Below are positions 50,321-60,428 of a DNA stretch of 64,000 nt, piece after piece. This DNA comes from Tipula vernalis. Lineage: Eukaryota > Arthropoda > Insecta > Diptera > Tipulidae. The stretch is taken from assembly GCA_958295665.1 (NCBI GenBank), contig OY282560.1, forward strand, positions 43,524,333-43,588,332, read 5' to 3'. Position 1 is the first letter of the stretch, and every line of letters starts with the position of its first letter. A program made the position numbers and the translations under genes. The notes beneath the pieces are model-generated. The model was not told the origin of the DNA, ran no database searches, and saw only the letters and a program-made list of their open reading frames with translations.

Positions 50321-52058
50321 TTACATCTCATCGTTAAACTTTTTATTCTTCTGTCGTCGTTTATTTTTGATGTTGCTCAGTATTTCGTATGCCTGCTGAA
50401 TTTCCATGAATTTCTCCTGCGCAGCACGTCGCTGGCTTTCATCTTTTACTTTATCGGGATGATATTCACGAGATAATTTTCGCCATTGAGTCGTGATCTC
50501 AGATTGTGATGCCGTTGCACTAACACCGAGCACTTTATAGCCATTAATTTCACCATCTACATCCATATTTTCGACGATTTGCCGCCAGGTTTCATACCAA
50601 CCATGATGCCGTGCATGTCGCCATGTCTCTTCAAAAGTTTGTTTTAAATCAGTCCACCACGGAGATTTCAAGAAATTTCGGATCGCTTCATGAACCGGGA
50701 CTTCATCACCATCGCTATCGGTTATTTTGCCATTGAATACGAAATAGCATCCCCATAGTGATAAATAGATACAAACAGCAGCGGATAAAATCATAGCCCG
50801 TTTCAATGGTTTCTCACGCTTTGGCGGTTGCGTTTGCCACTGTTTTGAAAAACCATCAAAAACAAGTGCAGCAACAAACACCGTACCTGTAAACCAGTAT
50901 GTCTCGTCATATACCCAATAGCGAATAGGATAGATAGTGTACGAAGCTAATAAACAATGCCATAGTACACCTTGTTCCCGTCCAATATTGCCCACAGTCC
51001 AAATGCCAAGTGCAATAAAAAACGGTATCACCCAATGTAAAAAATTCCAGCTAATACCAAGCAAATCATCTTCTGGTATTGCAACCATTACAACCTGACC
51101 CCAAAGATAACCTACCATTATAGCGCCAACAAATCGATTCATCGAAAACGGAGGTTTTCGATTGAGTTGCAGTTTCTCTACGAATTGTCGTACAAATTCT
51201 GGATCCTCGTTTGTATCTCGCACCAATTTTGGTATGCTAAATATTTCGGAGAGCCAACCAATTCCAAAATAGCCACCTGTAAAGAAGCTGATGTAAGTAT
51301 AAGGAGATTGTATGTGGTTTTCACATTATTTTGTTAGTAGCTGGCAATAGGTGTGGGAAGAAAAATATGTTAAACAGATTTGAAACTTTTAACTAAAATA
51401 ATTAAAAACTGATTAAAATCAGCCGGTAGATGTCCTCCTAACCATTAAATTACCAAAGTCTAGACACAATTACATTCTTTCTTCTTCTTTCGTGCTTCTT
51501 GTTTAAAAATCATATGGTTTCAAGTTCAAAAACAAAAATTTAAAAAAGAACAAAATCAGGTCATTATAGTAGGTGGTGTAAAAAACAGGTAGAAGAAAAA
51601 AGTGGTAAAAAACATGCAGAAGAAAAATCGTCATCGTTAACAACCCATTATATCTAATATGTTATTTATGTACATTCTTTTCTTTATATTCATTAGGCAT
51701 AAAATGTAAGAATGGAAAGAAACTAATTAGGTATATAGAAAAATAAAATTGAATACGTACCTAAAGTACACCACCATACAAAAGCGTGTCGGTCACGATG
51801 CAAATAAATATGATGCAATCCAAATATTCCACCAAATAGCCATAATATATAAGCGATTAGAACCGATTTTTGTGCCGGTTTCTCCAAATTTAATGGGGAA
51901 GCATTTAGATTCGCCCAATGTTTCGCCACACCGTTTCCATTACTTAATTGTTTTGAATTTTCATTATTTTCACCAATGCCATTCCACTGTTGTTTTGAGT
52001 TTTGATTTAAATTTTTAGTTTCACTACTTTTTATCTTATTTACTTTACCATTTAACAT
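50321..52058 (-). CDS. wus: wurst / DNAJC22-like TM2 and J-domain membrane protein
   Basis: Exon 1 is 52058-51761 and exon 2 is 51276-50321, with a 484-nt GT-AG intron splitting a Gly codon, giving 417 residues. Residues 1-60 are an Asn/Lys-rich cytosolic tail. Residues about 61-115 are a TM2 domain ('AYILWLFGGIFGLHHIYLHR', then 'FVWWCTLG' and 'GYFGIGWLSEIFSIPKL'). Several hydrophobic segments follow ('FVGAIMVGYLWGQVVMVAIP', 'WVIPFFIALGIWTVGNIG', 'GTVFVAALVFDGFS', 'MILSAAVCIYLSLWGCYFVF'). The C-terminus is a J domain (about 345-405) with HPD at 372-374. Domain order and length match DNAJC22, whose fly orthologue wurst works with Hsc70 in clathrin-mediated endocytosis and tracheal tube clearance; this role comes from family knowledge. 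A TTTTATTTTCTAG acceptor (ending 52086 on minus) 27 nt before the ATG suggests a further intron in the leader. Confidence 0.93.
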
Positions 52059-52871
52059 TTTTGATACAAATAAGTTTTTGATTCACTAGAAAATAAAATA
52101 AAAACCATTAAAAAGGTAAATGTGTCACGTATGAGAGGGAATCATCAAAACACATTTGAAACAAAACAAAAAGAGAAAAATCCCGTTATCTTTTTATATT
52201 GCGTTGTTGTTGTCGTGTAGTAGATTACCGTACTTATTATTGGACCAATCAATAAGCAAAACTCTTACCTTTATATTATTTCTTTTTCTACGTAAATTAG
52301 TTTATCACAATTATTAATTTTATTATTTACGGTTATAGAAATGTTAGACTTATTTATTATAAAAATGTATTAAAAAATATATCAGTAAAATAAAATATCG
52401 ACTGTACCTGTACGTGTTTGTTTATTTATGAATGGAAATAAGAACTAAAAAATTGTACTGGTGTGGTAGTTTAGTGGTTTTAGTACACGAATAGTGTGTT
52501 TCAAGGTGAAATGTATGTTATCATTTAAATTTCACATGCAGCGGTTGGAATGACGGCAACTGTATCGTACATTTCAAAAGGTACTTGTACGAAAAGAACT
52601 GTGGTTATGATTCAAGATGAAAGATTACGATTTTATAATGAAGTTATTAATTTTAATTCAATAAAAAATATATTAAATCGTACTTTTCGGTAAAAATTTA
52701 CAGTGTATACAGTGTACTAAATTGTTCGCCAAACTTTTCGACATTCTCTCTTCCATAAGCACATTGAATCAACACAGTTCTATTATTGACCAAATTTGAC
52801 AGATAAATATAACCTAACTTTATGATGGATGTGAAAAATTTATTTGAAACTGTGATTTTAAATTAAACAAA
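52059..52871. promoter_or_regulatory. Divergent promoter region of wus and the FASTKD-like gene
   Basis: The 813 bp between the two start codons must hold both promoters. A palindromic ATTGGACCAAT, which is CCAAT in both orientations, lies at 52239-52249, about 180 bp upstream of the wus ATG. The FASTKD side has an ATG at 52822 opening a 14-codon upstream frame that stops at TAA (52864-52866), just before the main ATG. Whether these are used is not shown by the sequence. Confidence 0.4.
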
Positions 52872-54839
52872 ATGTTTTTACATAAATTAAAGCCGTTAAT
52901 AAAATTATATAATATCAATAGTTTAATAAATAATAATTTAAATTTACGTTCTATATCATTAAATCATTTGTATTACAAGAAAATATTTCAAGATACGGAG
53001 AATCAATTCGCACACAATGCGCTACATATAACTAGTAAAAATAATTGTAACTTATTTAAAAACAATGAAAAAATTGATAAACTAAACATAATTAACAATA
53101 GTTTGATTGATGAAAATACTATAAATCGTATTTGTGAAACAACCAATTGGTTAGATGTCGAGAACGATGTGATGCTGGAAAATTTTCGAACCATTGGCCA
53201 CTTTTGTCGTGCGAACAATGTTTTCATATCGGACGAACGATTCGATAGTATGATTGATGCGCTAACGGAAAAAGTGTTTCAATTTAGTGATGAACAAATT
53301 AGGGAAGCATTAGAAATTTTAGGAATCTATCCGGAAACTACATCGGTAAAAAGTCGAAATTTCATTGAGATATGGTCAGCATTGGATGATGTTTGTTGCG
53401 AGCGGCTAACAAATTGGCAGGTCGACCAATTATTATTGATGTTCGATTATTGGTATCAACTTCATTTGGCGCGATTATGTAAGTACACGGTTCAAATGTT
53501 GCGCAAGATCGATCGGAAGCTGAACCAATTAACTCCTGGCCAATTGGTGCAATCAATGTTTGCGGTAAACATTTCACGTAAACCAGTGATCAACATGTTT
53601 AAATTTGAACAACAATTTATTCAGCATTTTAATAAATTGACCATAGATGAAATTGCTATTATTAGCATGGGATTCTTCAAGACCGAGACGAAATTAAAGA
53701 ATTCGAATTTAGTTTCACTGGTTTATCGTAGCTTGAGTGAAAATGTTGAGACAATTCAGGATATTGCACTAGTGAATATATTAAAAATTTTACGGTACTC
53801 ATCTGGTCTTAACCATGCTGATATTCTGCTAAGTGTAATGGATAAATTAACGCCTCAAATACCACGATTTTCGATAGTGACCTGTTTGCATATAGCGTTA
53901 TCAGGATCTGATATTCAAGTTTGCCACGACCAATCACTCGAATTAATTATTCAACGCTATTTAACAGATATCAAAACGACGCGTTTGAAGGATCTGGAAC
54001 GAATGAGTTTTCTGATTGGACTTTATCGATTCACAGATAAATCAGAAAATGCTCGAAAATTATTGGTATGCATTTTAAATGAGATCAAAGGTCGTGTCAA
54101 TGAAATAATCCGTCATCCAAAGTGTCTTCCATCGATTATACACCATCTAACCATTTCGAATATTTATTCTGAGGAAATGATTTCATCCGCTCTCGACAAC
54201 AAATTCATTGAATCAACTTATGGGCGAAATTTAACTTTAGGCCGAGAAATGTTTTCATTGGATGGATTCACACGTATTAATTTGAAATCAACATACAAGG
54301 GCAATCAACTTCCAATCAAAGCTCGAAAAACCCTTACCAAAATGTTTAACTACAAAACTCCATTAGACCGGCCAATCGCATCATTATCCGCAACAGATCG
54401 ATTACTTCTTAATGTCCAAGAACATACCGAGATCATTTTTAAATCGAATTCACTAGCAATTCATTTGCTTCCACACTACGAACGCAATGACATTGTGCTT
54501 GGTTTCAATATGATGACGAAAAAACCAATCAAGCTGATGAATCCAATTCTCAAATCGATTGATAATTATGCGGAAATTATAACACCGGAGATGTTGCTTG
54601 CTTCAGATGATGTCGATGTGGATAGTACAAAATTATTGGTAATCGTCGTAGGCGGTTGGAATAATTTCATTAGGAATCAAAATCGAATGACTGGATCGCT
54701 TAAGCTAAAATTGAATCAATTACAAATTATTGGTTATAATCCAATATTAGTACCGTGGTTTGAATGGTTAGGAATTACGGCACGCGACGAACGAATTCGT
54801 TATTTACAGAATAAGATTAATTTAGAATTAGATGTATGA
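52872..54839 (+). CDS. FASTKD-like mitochondrial RNA-binding protein (RAP domain)
   Basis: A single uninterrupted 655-codon exon. The N-terminus (about 30 residues rich in Lys, Asn, Leu and Ser, no acidic residue) is compatible with a mitochondrial presequence. Residues about 95-560 form the alpha-helical repeat-like body typical of FAST-kinase-domain proteins ('NFRTIGHFCRANNVFISDER', 'ERLTNWQVDQLLLMFDYWYQ', 'TPGQLVQSMFAVNISRKPV', 'LKDLERMSFLIGLYRFTDKS'). Residues 588-650 are a RAP domain ('LLVIVVGGWNNFIRN', then 'LKLKLNQLQIIGYNPILVPW', 'EWLGITARDERIRYLQNKI'). The family processes or stabilises mitochondrial transcripts. Which FASTKD paralogue this is cannot be settled by eye. It is divergent from wus, has an AATAAA at 54870, and the lack of introns contrasts with its neighbours. 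Confidence 0.85.
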   Translation: MFLHKLKPLIKLYNINSLINNNLNLRSISLNHLYYKKIFQDTENQFAHNALHITSKNNCNLFKNNEKIDKLNIINNSLIDENTINRICETTNWLDVENDVMLENFRTIGHFCRANNVFISDERFDSMIDALTEKVFQFSDEQIREALEILGIYPETTSVKSRNFIEIWSALDDVCCERLTNWQVDQLLLMFDYWYQLHLARLCKYTVQMLRKIDRKLNQLTPGQLVQSMFAVNISRKPVINMFKFEQQFIQHFNKLTIDEIAIISMGFFKTETKLKNSNLVSLVYRSLSENVETIQDIALVNILKILRYSSGLNHADILLSVMDKLTPQIPRFSIVTCLHIALSGSDIQVCHDQSLELIIQRYLTDIKTTRLKDLERMSFLIGLYRFTDKSENARKLLVCILNEIKGRVNEIIRHPKCLPSIIHHLTISNIYSEEMISSALDNKFIESTYGRNLTLGREMFSLDGFTRINLKSTYKGNQLPIKARKTLTKMFNYKTPLDRPIASLSATDRLLLNVQEHTEIIFKSNSLAIHLLPHYERNDIVLGFNMMTKKPIKLMNPILKSIDNYAEIITPEMLLASDDVDVDSTKLLVIVVGGWNNFIRNQNRMTGSLKLKLNQLQIIGYNPILVPWFEWLGITARDERIRYLQNKINLELDV

Positions 54840-55079
54840 GTAAAATGTTTGAATAACTTAGAAGAATTTAATAAATTTTTTTAAAAATATTGATTTTTGT
54901 TTGATTAATGGGTCTAACATTTGGTGGACATGATATCAACTTTATGATTCATTTGAAATATTCGAATAATATTGCGGTCAGTTACAAGTTTTGAATGTTT
55001 TGTACTGTATCCAAGACGCACTACTGTCTTCAGAACTTTCTAAATGCCCGTTTTTTTTGCGCGATATAGAAAGAGAGGG

Positions 55080-56480
55080 GAAGTAGGCCACTTGCCAGTG
55101 ATCGATAATCCTTGATAAAACTCTTATTTCTTCTATATTGAGCATTTCATCGGCTTAATGTCTCATATAAAATTTCAGTAAAATACATCGACAAATAGTT
55201 GGGTTCCATTTGGTACTAAATGCGGAGAAAATTGATTGGATTGGCTGTGTATGGAAAACAAAATTTGGTAAACATAATTTTTGTTTATGGTATCGACCGT
55301 AATATCATTAGTCTAAGTAGTTACGTTCCAAAATATTTTTCGCCGTTGTTCCATGTTTTAATTTAGAAATTCTAATCACAGCCAGACCTTATGGCTGAAA
55401 AAATTTTCAGTCCATGAAATAAAAGGTTTTATATTAGGAGCTACTTATAGGATCTACAAAATATTTCAGATATAACATTTCACTAAAATGCACCAACAAA
55501 TGTGCTTGTTCCATTTGATACTGGAATCTGAGAAAATATCTTGAATTAGCTAGCTAGCTTAAAAGATCAGACCCCAGAAAATATGGAAAGAAGGAATTCT
55601 TTAGTGCCGGAATTAATCAATTTTATTTAAGGAACTAATACTTAAAGAATAGACTTCATTCACATCTCAATTCTCAGATACAAAATTTTATTAAGATCCA
55701 TCCAGAAACGAGTTACCTAATTCCACTTGGAGTTGAAAATGTTGCCTGTAACTGGCTGGATTGGTTGTTTATGCAAAAAAAAACTTGATGATACAATTTT
55801 TTTATTAATGGTACCAACCATAATGTCGCCGGTGACGATGAAAAAGTGTTTATCTACAAAATTCCTCAAAATCTTTTCATTGATTAATTAGTAAGAAAAT
55901 TAGTGTATGTTGCCTTTTACATTAAATTTATGACAGCAACACGTTCAAACGTGAACAAATCTTCAATTTTGTTAGTTCATTTTAGTGTATCTGCTAAGAT
56001 AAATTCGCTCGTTTTTCTCGCTTCCTGAAAAATATCTAAAACGTAGAGAAACTCTGTTGCATCGTCAGCAGCGACATCATTATTGGTGGGCCACGATATT
56101 TCTTGAATTTGGCTCTTATTTTATTTAAGAAATCCGACCCCAAATGATATGAGCCAAGGAATTCTTCAGAGCGTGAATAATTCGATTTTACATTAGGAGC
56201 TACTTATAGAATTGGCATAATAACATAGATATAAAATTTCATTAAAATCCATTGACATGTGTGTATGTTCCATTTGGCGCTGCAAATGTATTAAAGGCCT
56301 GGATTTGTTATGTATGAAAAAAGCAAATTTCTTTTCGGCAAATTTAATTTTTTCATTTATGGTTTGTATTTATGGTTCAGTAGTAATGTCCCCATTATTT
56401 GTTGAATTCTGGCCATGTTTTATTTAAAAAATTCCATCCCAGCCCAAAATGGAACTTCTGCGATTATTATGCACCAATTC
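55080..56480. repeat. Four diverged copies of a 200-550-bp repeat
   Basis: The anchor AAAATTTCANTAAAATNCAT, followed about 20 bp later by TTCCATTTGG, occurs near 55168, 55474, 55682 and 56240. Shared downstream blocks (TTTNTTTATGGTAYCGACC and GGATTGGCTGTGTATGNAAA) and upstream blocks (GGAATTCTTTAGTGCCGG, GGAGCTACTTATAGGATC) follow in the same order. The copies are strongly diverged and vary in length. No open reading frame was found. Confidence 0.65.
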
Positions 56481-57210
56481 CATTGAAATTTGGTATTTGA
56501 CTTAACCAACATATTTAATGATCAAGGAATCAGTTACAGCATATCCAAATGACAAATCAAGGATAGCGGGTTTAAATACATAACATATTTCCAGTCTTAA
56601 TAACGATCCTGGTTTTTTTAAGTTGAAATGTTCTGGTTTTTTAAGCTTTTTCAGACTTCATCCAGGTTTAGCCGTTTTTGACCTGGTCACTCTAACTGAA
56701 ACGAACATCGAGTTGTGCCATAAGCGATTGGGGGTATCGTTGATGGATTGCAAAAGTTTGGAAGTCACTGTAAAATTTACGATTGCAGCAGCTACAGAGA
56801 AAAATGTTAGTAAAGCAAATTACCTTTCAAAAATTCTGTGTGAAAATATTCATTAAAAACTGTTTGAATCAAAGTAAAATTAAAAACTATGCAAAGTCTA
56901 GTGCATTTAGTTTGATTCCTTATAAAATAACTATTCATTGGTGGTAGACACCCACGGAACAATTAACTTTCGAGGAATTCTAGCGTTTTATGAAATTAAA
57001 TGGTAATGCTAATAGTTAGGCACATCCCCAAATGCTAGGCATTATGTTTGCTGTTACGAATTATTCGAGAAATGCTCAATATTTTAGGGAATATTCGATA
57101 TTTAAGATTATTGAGATTACTCGAGCTCACTCTAGAACTCTGAGATTGTACGAGATTAATTAATACTGTACTCTTTGAATTTTTTTATCTTACCGGCTTA
57201 GTATAATTCT
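56480..57210. other. Non-coding DNA
   Basis: No gene was recognised. The frame at 56623-56856 has no domain or splice context. Confidence 0.45.
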
Positions 57211-57421
57211 ATACTTTTTATTAATTTTTTTTGTTGAATGTTAATTAATTCATGTAATTTCTAATATGCTACCGGTGGTTAGACTATTTTAATTGTGTTT
57301 CGATTAACACGAGAAGTATATTAGTATTTACGAACAGTAAATCAACGAAACCGACTAATAGACATAATTCTATTTATTTAATTAAATGATTTTTAATATA
57401 TTTCGAAGATTGTAAGAGAAT

Positions 57422-57498
57422 TCAATCCAGTTTCGAACTGATGAGCTTATGATTATGAAAAAATCAATCTTCTCATCAGGTCGCGGCGACTGGACTGA
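57422..57498 (-). ncRNA. Hammerhead-ribozyme-like motif, copy 1
   Basis: On minus, from 57498 down: TCAGTCCAGT, C, an 8-nt GCCGCGAC, CTGATGA (57479-57473), a 38-nt segment beginning G and ending C, GAAA (57434-57431), CTGGATTGA. The first and last strands pair over 10 bp (one G-U) as stem III, the unpaired C is at the cleavage position, and CTGATGA and GAAA are the conserved core. Stem I (GCCGCGAC) has only one good closing pair plus a C-A mismatch, so this copy is weaker than the other. It may be a chance or decayed motif. Confidence 0.35.
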
Positions 57499-57862
57499 TT
57501 ATACCACAATTTACATTCTATATATACAGAATGTGCTGTGATTTAAAAGACTAGCGAATCGTACTAATACAGATGAATTCCCTTACTTATATACTTCTCG
57601 TGTTAATCGAAACACAATTAAAATGGTCTAACTACCGGTAGCATATTAGAAATTACATGAATTAATTAACATTCAACAAAAAAAATTAATAAAAAGTAAA
57701 AATTAGCTTACACACAGAGCAGTGTGAATATCGTGAAGAAGAATTGTAAGGGAATTCATCTTCATTCTTCCCTCATCTGAGGGAATCTCTTCATTAGTAC
57801 GATTCGCTAGTACTTAAAGCACAGCACATTCAGTATAATATAGAATGCAAATTGTGGTATAA

Positions 57863-57939
57863 TCAGTCCAGTCGCCGCGGCCTGATGAGAAGATTGATTT
57901 TTTAATAATCATAAGCTCATCAGTTCGAAACTGGATTGA
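57863..57939 (+). ncRNA. Hammerhead-ribozyme-like motif, copy 2
   Basis: On plus: stem III strand TCAGTCCAGT (57863-57872), cleavage-site C (57873), stem I hairpin GCCGCGGC (57874-57881, 2-3 bp), core CTGATGA (57882-57888), stem II region 57889-57926 (GAA pairs TTC at its base, TGATT pairs AATCA further in), core GAAA (57927-57930) and the other stem III strand ACTGGATTGA (57930-57939). Stem III has 10 pairs with one G-U. A competing hairpin CTGATGAG/CTCATCAG (57882-57889 with 57915-57922) would hide the core. Stem I is unusually short, so activity is uncertain. Confidence 0.42.
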
Positions 57940-57979
57940 ATTCTCTTACAATCTTCGAAACATATTAAAAATCACATAA

Positions 57980-58690
57980 TTCTATAGGTTTGTGCACTTA
58001 TTTGAGATTTATGTGGCGTTGAAATATCTGCTAGGTCCTTTCAGAATATCGGTATTATTTAAGTTCATAAAGTAGTAAATATTCGAGATACGTTCTCATT
58101 GAGTTCTCATTGTTCTCATAGTTTGATCCACCACAAGGTGGCGCTTATCCTCCTACAGGCCATATTTCCTCTAGGTGTTTTGGTCGTCTATTTTCTCAAC
58201 ATTCTTTAGTTTTAATTAGCGTTGAGGTGCACTTTTGTTCAGTGTATTTCATATTTTCGCCTTCGCAGAACTTTCGAGAACATCAAATCAAACAATAATA
58301 ATTAATAGTGTAAGAGTAAATAAATTCGAATTTATTCAACTTTCATTAAGTAATGTGAGGTTTTAATATATTTTATTGAAAAAGATAAAATAAACCAAGG
58401 TTGATTGAAACGTGAGTTAATTGCTTCCCTAGTATGATAAGGTATCACATACTATTGACAAACATTAGCTTCGATGACGGATTCATTTGTTTACCCCATA
58501 TAATTGAAGAACAAACAATTTAGAAACAACGACAATTTAGTTTGTTACCAGGAGTGTAGTCTAACATCTTCAAACGATATTCTCTAAATTCGCTTGAATT
58601 ACTGGAAATCTCTTTATAAAAACCCTTAAACTTGATTGGGAAATTAAGGCCGGCTGTCTGACTACTTTTCTCAAAATGGTTATTCGGCAC
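57980..58690. other. Non-coding DNA
   Basis: No coding region or recognisable repeat was seen. There is a GTTCTCATTG duplication around 58100. Confidence 0.45.
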
Positions 58691-58694
58691 AATT

Positions 58695-58950
58695 GAAGAG
58701 TGTCTGATCAAAAGTCGCTTTTACATTTTTCAAAATGATATTTTTTTTTTCTATCAGGGCAGAATTTTTTAAGTGAAACAGACCAAAAGTGGTTATTTCC
58801 AGCATGGACCAAAAATTGCCAATTTCTCTCTGAAAAATATTCCTAAAATTCTTGATTTTGGTCAAAACAAGCTATATACTACAAAAAAGTAATCAAAAGT
58901 AAGTAGCAAAAAGTAAGATGTAAATAGCGACTTTTGATCAGACACTCCTC
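58695..58950. mobile_element. MITE, 256 bp, near-perfect TIRs
   Basis: The left end begins GAAGAGTGTCTGATCAAAAG. The reverse complement of the right end begins GAGGAGTGTCTGATCAAAAG. 24 of the first 25 bp match, and weaker similarity continues another about 8 bp (TTTTACAT and ATTTACAT). AATT flanks both sides (58691-58694 and 58951-58954) as a possible target duplication. No transposase is encoded. Confidence 0.85.
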
Positions 58951-58954
58951 AATT

Positions 58955-59884
58955 AATAAATTTAAACTCTGGAGCCTACCTAGTCCAAACTCAACGGTTT
59001 ATTACGAATCGTTTTAAGTAGCGAGCAATCGTTTTACTTTTTACCTAATGAAACAACTCCAGGATGGAAGAACCTTGGTTAATTGAAATTTTACAAAATT
59101 CTCAATTTTTTTTTTTTTGATGCGAGCTAACATACGTTTGGTTTAATTCTTTTTTCTTATTTGTAAGGTTAATCCACAAGGTTTAAAAAATGAATTTTTG
59201 TAGCCGAATAATGCCGGCTATTTCAGCTAGACTCTATATAAAACTTAACATCTGTCTGTACGGGATAAACCAATTTTGAATGGATTTTCACCAAAGAGTT
59301 TCGGCTCCCGAAAGTTTTAAGCTTCAATTTATAAACATCGTTTTTTTTGGCATAATTTGCCTTCGTTTTTGTTTTTCTTTTTTTGGCCTCTTTGTGGCGG
59401 GTGATAGAAATGTTTGTGCTTTACGAGGTCACTTTGAATAAGAAAATCACTTCCGCCTTATATTTCATATCTGCATATGCAGGCAAGATAATGCTCGAAA
59501 ATTTTCAAGATTAATTATTATGTAGTTCTACATTCGATATTTTTGAGATTAGCGAGATTATTCAAGGTCATTCCAGAATTCTCAGATTATTAAAGATTGT
59601 TCTAGTCTATTAGAGTTTCTTGGCCTTTTTGAATTTTGATTAGCATTGAGTTGCATGATGTCTTAGGTTTAGTAAAGGTTTTTGAGCTTATTCGAAATTT
59701 GTGTGACATTTGGTTAGATATACAAAACTATGAATTATCGAATTCGTTTTTTGGTTTTTCAAATCATCTATAAGCGTAATTTGTTGACTAAAATGCAATT
59801 CGAATTATTTTGGGTTTATTTTTTTCCCAAGAAATAGCAAATTTGATTTAATTGACAAAAGCAAATCCTTTCGAAATAAAATAT
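58955..59884. other. Non-coding DNA before the LTR element
   Basis: AT-rich sequence with no recognisable gene or element. It ends at the presumed insertion point of the LTR retrotransposon. Confidence 0.45.
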
Positions 59885-60381
59885 TGTGACGGTGACACCT
59901 AGCGTGTAATAGAATAAGTAAAACTAATAGCTCAATGTTTACTGTACTAAATGGAATTTTCCATGATAAAAATTGTTATGTAATGTTTCTACGCTATTCC
60001 AACTGGAAAAGTCGTGAACTTTCGAGAAGCTTGGTTTGTGTATATAAAAAGGCGAACAAGATCGAATTGGATTATTAGTATTTGGAACGCGATAGTGTAA
60101 ACTTGTAAGATTATTAGTAATATTTGGTACGCGATAGTATAAAGATTAAAAAGAATTAAAAAGTGATTTAAAAAGTGTTGTAGTGCGATAAATAAAGTAA
60201 AAGTGATCAGTAAAATTTAAGAATAATTTATATAAAGTGATTTTGTGAATTTTTATTGATAAACTGTGTTGTAATAAATTTTGTGAAATAAAAAAAAATT
60301 CGTTGGTGATAAATTGAATTGAGTTTGTATTATTCACAATCCAGTGATACGAACCTTGATTGACAAGGCAAAAACGTAACA
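59885..60381 (+). repeat. 5' LTR of the gypsy element (~497 bp)
   Basis: The start TGTGACGGTGACACCTAGCG and the end ACGTAACA give the TGT...ACA ends usual for LTRs, and the end lies 3 nt before the primer-binding site. It contains a TATA box, two 39-bp direct repeats (60070-60108 and 60109-60147, each starting GATTATTAGTA and carrying ACGCGATAGT) and AATAAA words near 60190 and 60290. The boundaries are inferred, since the 3' LTR is not available for comparison. Confidence 0.75.
60041..60050 (+). promoter_or_regulatory. LTR TATA box
   Basis: TATATAAAAA, about 28 bp upstream of GATTATTAGTA (60070), is well placed to set the transcription start (U3/R boundary) of the element near 60070-60080. 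Confidence 0.65.
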
Positions 60382-60384
60382 ATT

Positions 60385-60402
60385 TGGTGACAGCGGTGGG
60401 AT
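60385..60402 (+). other. Primer-binding site, tRNA-Leu type
   Basis: TGGTGACAGCGGTGGGAT is complementary to a tRNA 3' end ATCCCACCGCTGTCACCA. The T-stem and acceptor sequence ...TCCCACCGCTGYCA-CCA is that of metazoan tRNA-Leu of the AAG/TAG type, from memory. The spacing to the LTR end is 3 nt. Confidence 0.75.
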
Positions 60403-60428
60403 TGTGAATAAAAAGATAAAGAAAATGA

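Larger units (their letters stand above)
57212..57977. mobile_element. Element inserted into an inverted copy of itself
   Basis: Four blocks occur in the order L1 (57212-57320), L2 (57384-57570), L1' (57589-57698), L2' (57747-57977). L1' is the inverse of L1 and L2' the inverse of L2, each about 90% or better by eye. The order fits a unit L2-L1' (plus strand) sitting inside an opposite-strand unit whose halves are L1 and L2'. Ends are marked by TACTTTTTATTAATTTTT on one side and a CGAAAYATATTAAAAATCA word on the other. ACATAATTCTAT flanks L2 on the left (57363) and L2' on the right (57975) as a direct repeat. No protein is encoded. Confidence 0.75.

Noticed and set aside
52450..52520. tRNA-like TAGTTTAGTGGTTTTAGTAC sequence
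   Set aside because: It resembles a D-arm but has no matching T-arm or acceptor stem.
52872..54839. Possibility that the intronless FASTKD-like gene is a retrocopy
   Set aside because: It is divergently paired with wus, fully open over 655 codons, and has no poly-A tract or flanking duplication visible; an ordinary intronless gene is simpler.
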